Shown here piece after piece: positions 18,055 through 26,616 of a stretch of DNA of 61,047 bases. The position numbers were made by a program, and so were the translations under genes. The notes under the pieces are model-generated. The model did no database searches. It saw only the letters and a program-made list of their open reading frames with translations, and was not told the origin of the DNA. Within the stretch, counting starts at the first letter, position 1. The number at the start of each line of letters is the position of its first letter. The DNA comes from Acinetobacter guerrae. Its GTDB lineage: Bacteria; Pseudomonadota; Gammaproteobacteria; Pseudomonadales; Moraxellaceae. The stretch covers positions 1 through 61,047 of the forward strand of contig NZ_LXGN01000008.1 in assembly GCF_009372255.1 (NCBI RefSeq). The letters are read 5' to 3'.

Positions 18055-18603
18055 ATGACACCAGCGCTGAATGTTCCCGAAGATCGTATCCAGATTGGAC
18101 AGTTACGTTCAGCTTATGGTTTAAATGGGTGGCTCTGGGTGTATTCCAATACAGAACCCATGAGCAATATGTTTGACTATCTGCCTTGGTACATCGAGAC
18201 CAAAGCAGGTTGGCAAACTATAGATGTAAAACGTTGGAAGCCACATGGCAAAGGTCTGGTTGTAAGCTTAAAGGGTGTGAATGATCGCACAGGAGCTGAC
18301 AGTCTAGTCGGTGCTAATATCTGGGTAGCCAAGTCACAATTGCCAAAAGCAGATGTAGATGAGTATTACTGGTCTGATCTCAAAGGTCTTACAGTGCTAG
18401 GACTGAATGAGGATGAACAGGAAGTTAATCTCGGACAAATTCATGAGCTTTTTGAAACAGGTGCCAATGATGTCATGGTGGTTCGCGCCACTGCTGAAAG
18501 TATTGATGCCGAAGAGCGTATGATTCCGTGGCATAAAGATGTGGTGCAGCATGTTGATCTTGAAGCGGGTCGTATTTACGTCAATTGGGGCGTAGATTAC
18601 TAA
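18055..18603 (+). CDS. rimM: Ribosome maturation factor RimM
   Basis: The product is 182 residues. RimM binds S19 and assists maturation of the 30S head. The N-terminal RimM domain begins RIQIGQLRSAYGLNGWLWV, and the C-terminal PRC-barrel includes YYWSDLKGLTVLG and ERMIPWHKDVVQHVDL. It begins 17 bp after rpsP, in the conserved ribosomal-protein/tRNA-modification operon. Confidence 0.96.
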   Translation: MTPALNVPEDRIQIGQLRSAYGLNGWLWVYSNTEPMSNMFDYLPWYIETKAGWQTIDVKRWKPHGKGLVVSLKGVNDRTGADSLVGANIWVAKSQLPKADVDEYYWSDLKGLTVLGLNEDEQEVNLGQIHELFETGANDVMVVRATAESIDAEERMIPWHKDVVQHVDLEAGRIYVNWGVDY

Positions 18604-18657
18604 ACTACGGCTAAGTGGTTTTAGTGCGAACGCAGTAGGAAAATAGAGGAGTCTGCG

Positions 18658-19410
18658 ATGTTTTTTGCAGTCATTACACTGTTTCCTGAAATGTTCGATG
18701 CGATTACTGCATACGGGATTAGCGGTCGTGCAGCCAAGCGGGACATAGTGCAGTTAACCTGTATTAACCCACGTGAATTTGCACAGGGTAACTACAAACG
18801 AGTGGATGAGCGTCCATTTGGTGGTGGCCCAGGTATGGTGATGATGGCTGAGCCTTTGGCAAAAGCAATTCAACATGCCAAACAGCTTGCAAGCCAAGCA
18901 GGATGTGTTCATGCACCTGTGGTGTATATGTCGCCACAAGGTAAAACCTTAAATGAACAGGCAGTACAACAATTTGTTCAATATGACGGTTTAATTGTGC
19001 TGTGTGGTCGTTATGAGGGAGTCGATGAGCGTTTAATCCAGCATTATGTTGATCAAGAATGGTCAATTGGGGATTACGTTTTATCGGGTGGTGAACTGCC
19101 CGCGATGGTGCTTTTGGATAGTATTATTCGGCGTTTGCCTGATGTCATGTCCGATGAGCAATCGCATATACAGGATTCTTTTGTGGATGGTCTACTCGAC
19201 TGCCCACAATATACCAAGCCTGACCATTTTGAAGGGTTAGATGTACCTGAGGTACTTAAATCAGGACATCATGCCAATATTGAAAAATGGCGTTTTTTGC
19301 AGCGTTATCAACGCACACTTGAACGTCGACCTGAGTTGGTTGAGCAAGTGACATTGACTAAACAGCAAAAAAAATGGCTAAAAGATGAACGAGGGAATAT
19401 CAGCGATTAA
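18658..19410 (+). CDS. trmD: tRNA (guanine-37-N1) methyltransferase
   Basis: The product is 250 residues. TrmD methylates N1 of G37 next to the anticodon using SAM and prevents +1 frameshifting. SPOUT knot elements are visible: [34 protein letters not shown] and [15 protein letters not shown]. The start follows GAGGAG. The stop codon lies in the loop of the first of several hairpins before rplS. Confidence 0.97.
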   Translation: MFFAVITLFPEMFDAITAYGISGRAAKRDIVQLTCINPREFAQGNYKRVDERPFGGGPGMVMMAEPLAKAIQHAKQLASQAGCVHAPVVYMSPQGKTLNEQAVQQFVQYDGLIVLCGRYEGVDERLIQHYVDQEWSIGDYVLSGGELPAMVLLDSIIRRLPDVMSDEQSHIQDSFVDGLLDCPQYTKPDHFEGLDVPEVLKSGHHANIEKWRFLQRYQRTLERRPELVEQVTLTKQQKKWLKDERGNISD

Positions 19411-19542
19411 GTATCGCTGCCCTGAAGAGCAATGCTCTGCAACAAGACGAGAGCTATGCTCAAGTTAGAGGATAGGTAGCAATACATATCCTCACACCCA
19501 ACGAGAAGCTTCGCTTCGAGTTTTGCTTAAACTTGGTTTAAG
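19401..19542 (+). other. Run of six short hairpins between trmD and rplS
   Basis: Six consecutive inverted repeats lie in 142 bp: CAGCGAT/ATCGCTG (19401-19419, loop holds the trmD stop); AGAGC/GCTCT (19426-19438); GAGC/GCTC (19451-19461); GAGGATA/TATCCTC (19468-19493); GAAGC/GCTTC (19505-19517) followed by a T run; CTTAAAC/GTTTAAG (19526-19542). They precede rplS by over 120 bp. They could form a structured leader, an attenuator or a processed RNA; none matches a family I recognise. Confidence 0.5.
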
Positions 19543-19669
19543 TTAAAAATAGGCTCTTTAAGGCAGTTTTGTTTTAAAGGGAAAGTTAAACGGGTTGATA
19601 TGCGTTTTAGCCTCTGTCCCCAGCGGTGTAAGAGACCTCTTCTCTCCCGCGCATATTGGAGATTCCACA

Positions 19670-20041
19670 ATGAGTGGTAAGCATCCTTTAATTCAAGCAA
19701 TTGAAAATTCACAGTTAAAATCAGACATTCCTGCTTTTGCTCCAGGCGATACTGTTATCGTTCAGGTTAAAGTAAAAGAGGGTGATCGTGAGCGTCTTCA
19801 AGCATTTGAAGGTGTTGTGATTGCGAAGAAAAACCGTGGCCTAAACTCTGCGTTCACTGTTCGTAAAATTTCTAGCGGTGTTGGTGTTGAGCGTGTTTTC
19901 CAAACTCACTCTCCAGTTGTTGCTAAAATTGAAGTGAAACGTCGTGGTGATGTTCGCCGTGCGAAACTTTACTATCTTCGTGACTTGTCTGGTAAAGCTG
20001 CACGTATTCGTGAAAAATTGCCAGCACGTAAACAAGGTTAA
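19670..20041 (+). CDS. rplS: Ribosomal protein bL19
   Basis: The product is 123 residues. The start at 19670 ([17 protein letters not shown]) has GGAG 8 nt upstream; the longer frame from 19595 is not conserved. [19 protein letters not shown] and the basic [13 protein letters not shown] are typical. bL19 sits at the 30S-50S interface. Last gene of the rpsP operon, but the 259-bp structured gap after trmD is far longer than in E. coli, so separate control is possible. Confidence 0.97.
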   Translation: MSGKHPLIQAIENSQLKSDIPAFAPGDTVIVQVKVKEGDRERLQAFEGVVIAKKNRGLNSAFTVRKISSGVGVERVFQTHSPVVAKIEVKRRGDVRRAKLYYLRDLSGKAARIREKLPARKQG

Positions 20042-20062
20042 TCTTAACTTTGTTTTCAAGCA

Positions 20063-20092
20063 AAAAAATGCGCCAGATTTGGCGCATTTTTT
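20063..20092. terminator. Intrinsic terminator of the rpsP operon
   Basis: Thirteen-base arms AAAAAATGCGCCA and TGGCGCATTTTTT enclose a 4-nt loop, just after rplS and just before the convergent lipase stop, so it probably ends both transcripts. Confidence 0.93.
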
Positions 20093-20101
20093 ATGCCTGT
20101 T

Positions 20102-21064
20102 TTAAAGACCTTGTAATTTGAGTCGATTAGCATGCTGACGATAAAGAGATACAGGATCTGCGGAGAAAACACTGCGTAACCCGAGTACCTGATTCACTTC
20201 ATCAAAATGATTATGATAGTAGTCATCTCGAATAGTTTTTCCGAGGCGGCTGCTACACTGGCTTACTAGTCCATCATTCTTTTGACCGCCAAAGGCGACA
20301 TAACCCATCGAGGTCAGTAGGGTATCTGGATCTAGAAGATTAGTGGTTTGTGCTGCACCTGTCCATGAATAGAAGGCAATCCCATTGGCATTCGCAGGCC
20401 CATCTTGACAGGCTTTTGTTGGCAATCCGAGTGGGAATTTAGCGTTAAAGTCTGCCGCCCCCTGAGCGGATAAACTATGAATAGATGCTTTAAAATCACT
20501 TGGTAATTTAGAACGAAGCTGAGCATAGCTAATGATTGGCGAAACTAAAGCATCAACCGCAGCAGCCAGTGCAGTATTGAGTAACGGCACATTTTGAACA
20601 AGATCGGCGACAGGAGAACCAAAGTTCGTACCTGCTACACTGGTGACCGATGAAACTAGATCAGGTCTGACGCCTGCAATATAACGTGCGGTTGGGCCAC
20701 CATGACTATGCCCAATCAGATTAACCTTATTTTTTCCAGTCAGTGCAACGACTTCTTCGACTTGCTGTAGAAGTTGTTCACCACGTACTTCTGTAGATTC
20801 TAGTGGTGAAACCTGTGTAGCATAGGCGGTAGCTCCATTTTTAGCTAAATCGGGTAATACCTGATACCAGTAATCGAGCCCAAACTCTGCTGAACCTAAA
20901 CGGTTAAATCCAAACATACCATGTACAAATACCAAAGGATATTTGGTTTTGGCATAGTCTGAAATGACATTTTTTGTTTCCGCGCTTTGTAATCCTTCCG
21001 CAGCAAAACTGCTCTGGATTGCAAGGCAACTAAGAAGTCCTGCTATAAATAATCTTGATCGCAT
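20102..21064 (-). CDS. lipA: Secreted triacylglycerol lipase, family I
   Basis: The product is 320 residues with a Sec signal peptide (1-21, ending SFA-A). It is an alpha/beta-hydrolase: the oxyanion strand is YPLVFVHGMFG, the nucleophile S120 lies in GHSHGG, D264 in QKNDGLV and H286 in HNHFDEVN. C219 and C270 probably form the single disulfide typical of chaperone-dependent Pseudomonas/Burkholderia lipases. Such enzymes fold in the periplasm with a dedicated foldase and leave by the type II system. The foldase gene lies 90 bp upstream on the same strand, the order known for lipB-lipA in A. calcoaceticus BD413. Confidence 0.94.
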   Translation of the reverse strand: MRSRLFIAGLLSCLAIQSSFAAEGLQSAETKNVISDYAKTKYPLVFVHGMFGFNRLGSAEFGLDYWYQVLPDLAKNGATAYATQVSPLESTEVRGEQLLQQVEEVVALTGKNKVNLIGHSHGGPTARYIAGVRPDLVSSVTSVAGTNFGSPVADLVQNVPLLNTALAAAVDALVSPIISYAQLRSKLPSDFKASIHSLSAQGAADFNAKFPLGLPTKACQDGPANANGIAFYSWTGAAQTTNLLDPDTLLTSMGYVAFGGQKNDGLVSQCSSRLGKTIRDDYYHNHFDEVNQVLGLRSVFSADPVSLYRQHANRLKLQGL

Positions 21065-21154
21065 TTGATCTTATCCTCTTTTTTGTTTTGGTTTTATGCT
21101 GGTTGTCCTCTCCAGCAGGTTGTTAAAAATTTTCCTCCTGTGGCTAACGTGCTC

Positions 21155-22198
21155 TTAATTGGCAAAGGGAAGTTTTCCGCCTTGATCGTGCACAGATTCA
21201 AATGTTTGTAAGCGAAGTTGTTCTTGTGGTTGTTCAAAGGACTGCTTTCGTAATTGAGTAATTGCTTGTTGCTTGGCTACATCAGACATTCCACTTGTTA
21301 AAATAGTGTCGCGCTGATCCAGATATTGATTAACTTTACTTTTCCAGACATCCCGATTTTGGTCTAATGTTTCTAGCCGTTGAGTCGCTTCAGCCCCCAC
21401 CAGATTCAAACGCATTTGTCGTAATTCACTTGCGGAGCCATGGCGATCTTGAATGGCTTGAGTTAGGTGTCTCAGCTCTTCTAATTTTGTGGTTTGTTGT
21501 AGGTTTTCCTGCCAATCTTGGGGAAGTTGATCGAACAGGGCTTTTAAGCGTTTGGCTTTTTCACTTTCTGCTAACGTTTTGTCATCCAATATTGCCATGC
21601 GGTTTAAGGTGTATTCATGATAAATATCCTCACTCCCAAACAATCCAGAAATTTCATACGCTGAGAAAAATTGTTGGCGTAGATTTTTCATATTGCTGAA
21701 AATGGCACGATAATAAGCAGGATCATCCTGTTTTAAATTCGGTGGGCTAATTTCGCCAAGCTGCTGTCGATATTTTAAATAGCGACTCCACAGATTTTGA
21801 ATTTGTGATAAAGCGGGTTCTTGATAATTTTGCTGTAAATACTTTCTAAAATCCTCATCAATTTGGGCAATGCTTTTTTCACCATATTGAGTAATAAAAT
21901 ATTCAAAACAATTTTTAGTTTGTTCATTCACGATTAAACTATTTTGTTGATCCAACTTAAGCTGGCAGTTAATTTGGGTATCTGCCTGACTTGGGCTATT
22001 CAATGTCGATGAAGCTAAATTTGATACAGGGGATGGAGCAACTAAAGTCGTCTGTGTGAAAGTATTTTGCTTTGAATTATCATGACTAGATATCGAACCA
22101 TTGGCAGACTGGGGCTTAAGCCAAAATACTAAACCGATCACCAAAAGAACAATAAAACCAATGGCGATCCAAACTTTATGATTGCGAAATCCTTGCAT
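21155..22198 (-). CDS. lifO: Lipase-specific foldase (steric chaperone)
   Basis: The product is 347 residues. A single N-terminal membrane anchor (about 9-27) is followed by a variable Ser/Thr/Gln-rich linker and a long helical domain, as in Lif/LimA/LipB proteins, which embrace the lipase in the periplasm and template its fold. The conserved RxxFDY[FC]LSA motif is visible only in relaxed form, TKNCFEYFITQYGE, with Glu for Asp and no arginine at the first place. YFSAYE-like and FGSED segments (FFSAYEISGLFGSED) are typical. It lies upstream of the lipase and was assigned by context and overall pattern. Confidence 0.88.
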   Translation of the reverse strand: MQGFRNHKVWIAIGFIVLLVIGLVFWLKPQSANGSISSHDNSKQNTFTQTTLVAPSPVSNLASSTLNSPSQADTQINCQLKLDQQNSLIVNEQTKNCFEYFITQYGEKSIAQIDEDFRKYLQQNYQEPALSQIQNLWSRYLKYRQQLGEISPPNLKQDDPAYYRAIFSNMKNLRQQFFSAYEISGLFGSEDIYHEYTLNRMAILDDKTLAESEKAKRLKALFDQLPQDWQENLQQTTKLEELRHLTQAIQDRHGSASELRQMRLNLVGAEATQRLETLDQNRDVWKSKVNQYLDQRDTILTSGMSDVAKQQAITQLRKQSFEQPQEQLRLQTFESVHDQGGKLPFAN

Positions 22199-22347
22199 CT
22201 AGAGATCCATCCCTATTTCATTTTTTGTTTTAGTAGATTTAAAGAATCCATGCATAAAAATATCACACTAAACATAAAATACTGTAAAAATGGATAAGCG
22301 GATTTGATAACATGGCGGCAGCATTGACTGCCTTGCACTGGACATAC

Positions 22348-23253
22348 ATGACGGCTAAATCTGAAAAAACTCCTCGTCGCCACCTCAGTGGTGTTTTTCT
22401 GTTGAATAAGCCTTTAGGGCTAAGTTCAAATGCCGCATTGCAAAAAGTTCGCTGGTTATTTCGGGCGCAAAAAGCAGGTCATACGGGAGCGCTTGATCCC
22501 TTGGCAACGGGTCTATTGCCTATTTGTCTGGGAGAGGCAACCAAGTTTTCACATTATTTATTAGACTCAACCAAACGTTACCAAACTATAGTTAAGCTTG
22601 GACAAACTACTTCGACAGGCGATGTAGAAGGGGAGATTCTTCAGACTAGAAATGTCCCTGCTTTGACCCGTGAAAGTATTGAACAAGTACTGGATCAATT
22701 TCGTGGAGATATTCAGCAAATCCCTCCGATGTACTCTGCCTTAAAACGTGATGGACGTCCTTTATATGAATTAGCCAGACAAGGCATTGAGGTGGAGCGA
22801 GCCGCTCGTCCTGTAACAATCTATGATTTAAAACTTATTGATTTTGATGCAGAAAGTCTTACGTTAGATGTGACTTGTTCTAAGGGAACTTATATTCGAG
22901 TATTAGGTGAAGATATTGGTGAGGTGCTCGGTTGTGGTGGTCATCTCACCCATTTGCATCGAACCCAGACGGGACATTTCCAGTTAATTCCTGAATATAG
23001 CATTGAATATTTAGAGCAGCTTAATGAAACCGCCCGCGATATGCTATTATTGCCAGCCTACGCACCAGTCGAATATTTACCGAAAGTTCAAATTCCTGAA
23101 GGCCGTCACAAATATTTTTGTAATGGTCAGGAAAGTAATATCGAACATACACCTGCGCCTGAAGTTCTGGTGTTTGATCAAGATCAATGTTTGGGTCTGG
23201 CTGAAATTACCGATAAAAAAAGATTGGTGCCAAAGCGTCTTTTAAATTTATAG
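22348..23253 (+). CDS. truB: tRNA pseudouridine-55 synthase
   Basis: The product is 301 residues from the ATG at 22348 ([15 protein letters not shown]); an in-frame ATG at 22312 would add 12 residues that do not look conserved. TruB forms pseudouridine 55 in the T loop of tRNAs. The catalytic motif is [15 protein letters not shown] with D50. [34 protein letters not shown] and [16 protein letters not shown] are family hallmarks. A TSUP permease gene follows after 13 bp. Confidence 0.95.
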   Translation: MTAKSEKTPRRHLSGVFLLNKPLGLSSNAALQKVRWLFRAQKAGHTGALDPLATGLLPICLGEATKFSHYLLDSTKRYQTIVKLGQTTSTGDVEGEILQTRNVPALTRESIEQVLDQFRGDIQQIPPMYSALKRDGRPLYELARQGIEVERAARPVTIYDLKLIDFDAESLTLDVTCSKGTYIRVLGEDIGEVLGCGGHLTHLHRTQTGHFQLIPEYSIEYLEQLNETARDMLLLPAYAPVEYLPKVQIPEGRHKYFCNGQESNIEHTPAPEVLVFDQDQCLGLAEITDKKRLVPKRLLNL

Positions 23254-23266
23254 GCATAGCTCCCAG

Positions 23267-24037
23267 ATGGAAATTGAAGTCATACTCAGCTTAATCTTTT
23301 TTGCGTTTTGTGCAGGTGCAATTGATGCAGCGGTTGGGGGAGGTGGTCTGATTCAGATTCCTGCTCTGATGAGTACCTTCCCGCAAATGTCACCTGCAAC
23401 CGTGATTGGAACCAATAAGCTCTCTTCAGTTTTTGGAACGGCTTCCGCAGCCTATACATTTGTACGAAAGGTGAAGCTGCAATGGAAGTTACTCGCAGTG
23501 ATTGCTGTTTGTGCATTGATTAGCTCTTTTTTAGGCGCCGCCTGTCTGTCATTAATTCCACAATCTGTTTTGCGCCCTTTTGTTTTTATCATGCTAATCG
23601 TTATTGCGATTTATACATTGGTAAAAAAGAATTTTGGACAGGTACATGTTGCTTTAAGTATCACGCCTAAAGTACTGATGCTTGCTGCAATTGGGAGCTT
23701 GCTGATTGGATTCTATGACGGAATTTTTGGTCCAGGGACAGGTAGTTTTTTTATTTTCTTCTTTATCCGCTTTTTGAATGTTGATTTTTTACATGCTTCT
23801 GCATTATCAAAAATAGGAAACTTCATGACTAATATTGCTGCTCTTAGCTTTTTGGCACCGACAGGTCATGTTATTTTTCATATTGGTTTGATGATGGCAG
23901 TTGCCAATGTCATTGGTTCGGTAGTGGGTGTACGTGTTGCATTGAAATACGGCAGTGGCTTTGTTCGGATTATCTTTTTAATTTTGGTTTCAATCCTCAT
24001 CTGTCGCATTGGATATCAAATGTTTGTAACTGGCTAA
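23267..24037 (+). CDS. TSUP (TauE/SafE) family membrane permease
   Basis: The product is 256 residues with about eight hydrophobic segments. The N-terminal DAAVGGGGLIQIPAL and the repeat GFYDGIFGPGTGSFF are the two halves of the TauE/SafE signature, which includes exporters or importers of sulfite, sulfoacetate and other sulfur-containing or small organic anions. NKLSSVFGTASAA and SKIGNFMTNIAAL also match. It begins 13 bp after truB, probably cotranscribed by chance of position. The substrate cannot be told from sequence. Confidence 0.88.
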   Translation: MEIEVILSLIFFAFCAGAIDAAVGGGGLIQIPALMSTFPQMSPATVIGTNKLSSVFGTASAAYTFVRKVKLQWKLLAVIAVCALISSFLGAACLSLIPQSVLRPFVFIMLIVIAIYTLVKKNFGQVHVALSITPKVLMLAAIGSLLIGFYDGIFGPGTGSFFIFFFIRFLNVDFLHASALSKIGNFMTNIAALSFLAPTGHVIFHIGLMMAVANVIGSVVGVRVALKYGSGFVRIIFLILVSILICRIGYQMFVTG

Positions 24038-24108
24038 TGGCCTAAGCAACGTTCTGAAACAGATTTTGACACGAAGTATCTATTCTTAAAAAATTGAAAA
24101 AATAAACT

Positions 24109-24135
24109 AAAAGGTAGCAAGGCATGCTGCCTTTT
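24109..24135 (+). terminator. Intrinsic terminator after the TSUP permease
   Basis: Arms AAAAGGTAGCA and TGCTGCCTTTT pair with one G-U, enclosing a 5-nt loop, and are followed by TCTATTT. It lies about 70 bp after the permease stop. Confidence 0.7.
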
Positions 24136-24180
24136 CTATTTAGCCAATAATAAAATAGCCAGAATAGGGACTATCAAACA

Positions 24181-24630
24181 ATGAATATTTTTGAAGCATT
24201 ACGTGAAAGTCATGATAATCAACGCTTGCTTTCTGAACGTTTAGTACAGACGCATGGACATAGTGAAGAACGGGAACAATTATTTCAGGCTCTAAAAAAT
24301 GAACTGTGGGCGCATTCAGTTGCTGAAGATCGCTATCTTTATATTCCTTTGATGTTTAACGATATTGGGCTGGATATTAGCCGACATGCATTGTCGGAAC
24401 ATCATGAAATGGATGAATTAGTTGAGCAACTGGAAGAAACCGATATGAGTAGCCCTAGCTGGTTGGCGATTGCTAAACAGTTAAGTGAAGTGGTACACCA
24501 TCATTTGAAAGAAGAGGAGCATAAATTTTTCCAACAGGCTGGGAAAATTTTGGATGACAAGCAAAAAGAAAAGCTTGGTCAACAATATTTAAAAGAATAT
24601 GCCAAGTATAAAAAAGCTGAATTAGTTTAA
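24181..24630 (+). CDS. Hemerythrin-like HHE domain protein
   Basis: The product is 149 residues, all helical. Metal-ligand positions of the HHE cation-binding fold are apparent: H11 (ESHDNQR), H45/E49 (WAHSVAED), H74-H75 (SEHHEMDEL) and the late VHHHLKEEEHKF. Such proteins bind a di-iron site and are linked to oxygen, nitric oxide or oxidative-stress sensing and to iron repair. It is a single gene following the terminator at 24109. The fold is confident; the role is unknown. Confidence 0.87.
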   Translation: MNIFEALRESHDNQRLLSERLVQTHGHSEEREQLFQALKNELWAHSVAEDRYLYIPLMFNDIGLDISRHALSEHHEMDELVEQLEETDMSSPSWLAIAKQLSEVVHHHLKEEEHKFFQQAGKILDDKQKEKLGQQYLKEYAKYKKAELV

Positions 24631-24674
24631 ATTCAGAGATTTTTTAAACCACTTAAATCGCGGGCTATTCAGTG

Positions 24675-25544
24675 TTACTCAGTGATATTTTCAGTTTTTG
24701 CTCGTAAAGTTACACCAATAGACGCCAATGTAATGAAACCAAGCGCAATCCATTGTAATAACGAGATTTTTTCACTGAGTAAAACCAGACCTGCGAGTGC
24801 AGCTAGCGCAGGCGAAAGACTAGAAAGTGTACCATAACTGAGTTTAGTTAGTCTTTTTAGTGCAAATAGATCTAATGCATAGGGGATTGCAGTGGCGAGA
24901 ATGGCAATCAGTAAAGCTTTGGGCCAATGTTCTGGATTGATTAAATGTTCAGGTTGATGGACTAAGCCGATAGGCAGTAGCACCAATGCAGAAAGACTAA
25001 TTGCAATGGTCAAAGCATGCATACCTATATTTTGGCGGACAACTTTATGACCAAAATAAATATAAAATGCCCAACATAAACCTGCCCCAAGTGCAAAAGC
25101 AGCGCCAGTCATGGAAAAATTAGTCTGAGCTGCTTGTTGCCACGGTACCATCAGAGCAATCCCTAAGATGGCACATAAAACCCAAATATAATCGCGGCGT
25201 TGCTGAATAGAAAGCAATGCAAGTCCTAATGGACCAATAAACTCTAATCCAACGGCAATCCCTTGAGGCAATTTGCCAAGAGACATATAAAACAACACGT
25301 TCATGAGACCTAAAGCGCCGCTATAACCGAGTAAGTCACGCCATTTTAAAGTTGAAAGTTTGCTTAAGATTTTCCAAGATCGAAACATCAAAAAGACTAA
25401 AACTGAAGCAAAGCAGAGCCTTAAGATAGTCACACTTAATGGGTCTAATACCGCAATCAATTGCTTGGCAAAAGATGCGCTAATCTGATAACACATCATC
25501 GACAGCAACATGGCAACAATAGCAATCAATGGCGTGTTAGGCAT
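24675..25544 (-). CDS. EamA/RhtA-type drug-metabolite exporter
   Basis: The product is 289 residues with ten predicted membrane helices in two EamA repeats. Segments such as LLGYSGALGLMNVLFYMSLG, AVGLEFIGPLGLALL and YGTLSSLSPALAALAGLV are typical of the RhtA branch (threonine/homoserine and other amino-acid efflux). It is a tandem paralogue of the next upstream gene, 101 bp away on the same strand; both share the pattern IAVGLEF[IV]GPL. Substrate inferred only by subfamily. Confidence 0.87.
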   Translation of the reverse strand: MPNTPLIAIVAMLLSMMCYQISASFAKQLIAVLDPLSVTILRLCFASVLVFLMFRSWKILSKLSTLKWRDLLGYSGALGLMNVLFYMSLGKLPQGIAVGLEFIGPLGLALLSIQQRRDYIWVLCAILGIALMVPWQQAAQTNFSMTGAAFALGAGLCWAFYIYFGHKVVRQNIGMHALTIAISLSALVLLPIGLVHQPEHLINPEHWPKALLIAILATAIPYALDLFALKRLTKLSYGTLSSLSPALAALAGLVLLSEKISLLQWIALGFITLASIGVTLRAKTENITE

Positions 25545-25645
25545 GATTAAGACTCAACATTTGTAGGTGTTTTAAATAAATTAAAGCCATATGGATTCAA
25601 TAGTAGCTCAATTAAATCCATATCGAGCAAATAAACAAGCAGTTA

Positions 25646-26527
25646 TCAATCTGATGTATTGGAGTGCCGTGCCCGTTGAGTTGTCACTGTGCAACCAATG
25701 GAGGCTGTAATAATCGTTGCTAAAGCTAACCATTGACTCCATATTAATTTTTCGCCCAAAAAGATAAAACCAGAAAATGCAGCAACAGCAGGTTCCATGC
25801 TCATGAGCGTACCAAAACTAAGTGCGGTCAGTCGTCTCAATGCCAGCATTTCTAGAGAAAAAGGTAAAGCACTGGCTAAAATTGCAAGGGCAATAAAATA
25901 AAAAATATTCGGAAGTTCAAACACATGATCAACTGAACCCGTGAAAACGGCGATAGGGAGTAGAACCAGCATACCAACAGTCATCCCTAAAAGAACGGTG
26001 TGATTACCTGAAACGCCTGAAGGTTTTTGACCTGCAATAATATATAACGCCCAGCAAGCACCTGCGGCTAAGGCATAAGCTATTCCAATCAGATCAAGAT
26101 GATGGCTGGCCTGATGAAAAGGAAATAATAAGAGTAAACCTATGATGGCGCAGCATACCCAGATCAAATCATATTTCTGCCGTGCATAATATAAAGCAAT
26201 GCTTAGTGGGCCAACAAACTCAAACGCCACTGCGATACCCAAAGGTAAGCGTTGTAATGATAAATAAAACAAAGCATTCATCCCTGCTAGCGCAATACCA
26301 TAACTGAAAATGGCTTTCCAGCGCACTTGCTGCCACTGGATTTTCCATGCTTGAAAAATTACGGCTAAAATGATTGCGCCAAAAAATAGACGCATGGCAG
26401 AGACAGTTAAAACTGGATAACTTTGAAATAAAATTTTGGCGAGAGAACCGCTACTTTGTACACAGATCATCGCTACAAGCAGAAAGATTAACGCTTGTAA
26501 TTGCGATTTTGAGCTGGATAAGGACAT
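25646..26527 (-). CDS. EamA/RhtA-type drug-metabolite exporter (tandem paralogue)
   Basis: The product is 293 residues from the ATG at 26527 (MSLSSSKSQLQ); an in-frame TTG at 26536 would add three residues. Ten hydrophobic helices in two EamA halves are present, with GMNALFYLSLQRLPLGIAV and SFGTLMSMEPAVAAFSGF. It clearly shares ancestry with the downstream neighbour by tandem duplication. The two may differ in substrate. It faces the serA terminator. Confidence 0.86.
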   Translation of the reverse strand: MSLSSSKSQLQALIFLLVAMICVQSSGSLAKILFQSYPVLTVSAMRLFFGAIILAVIFQAWKIQWQQVRWKAIFSYGIALAGMNALFYLSLQRLPLGIAVAFEFVGPLSIALYYARQKYDLIWVCCAIIGLLLLFPFHQASHHLDLIGIAYALAAGACWALYIIAGQKPSGVSGNHTVLLGMTVGMLVLLPIAVFTGSVDHVFELPNIFYFIALAILASALPFSLEMLALRRLTALSFGTLMSMEPAVAAFSGFIFLGEKLIWSQWLALATIITASIGCTVTTQRARHSNTSD

Positions 26528-26574
26528 TTTGAACAAACGGTATATTTTTGATTATGATAATTCATGTTGACATA

Positions 26575-26603
26575 AAAAAGCCACAGACGATGCTGTGGCT
26601 TTT
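26575..26603 (-). terminator. Intrinsic terminator of serA
   Basis: Arms AAAAGCCACAG and CTGTGGCTTTT surround a 6-nt loop, with an A run on the left giving U on the minus strand. It lies 14 bp after the serA stop and separates it from the EamA genes. Confidence 0.9.
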
Positions 26604-26616
26604 CATCAATATTTAA

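Noticed and set aside
18764..19066. 100-codon minus-strand frame inside trmD
   Set aside because: His/Leu-rich shadow of trmD on the other strand.
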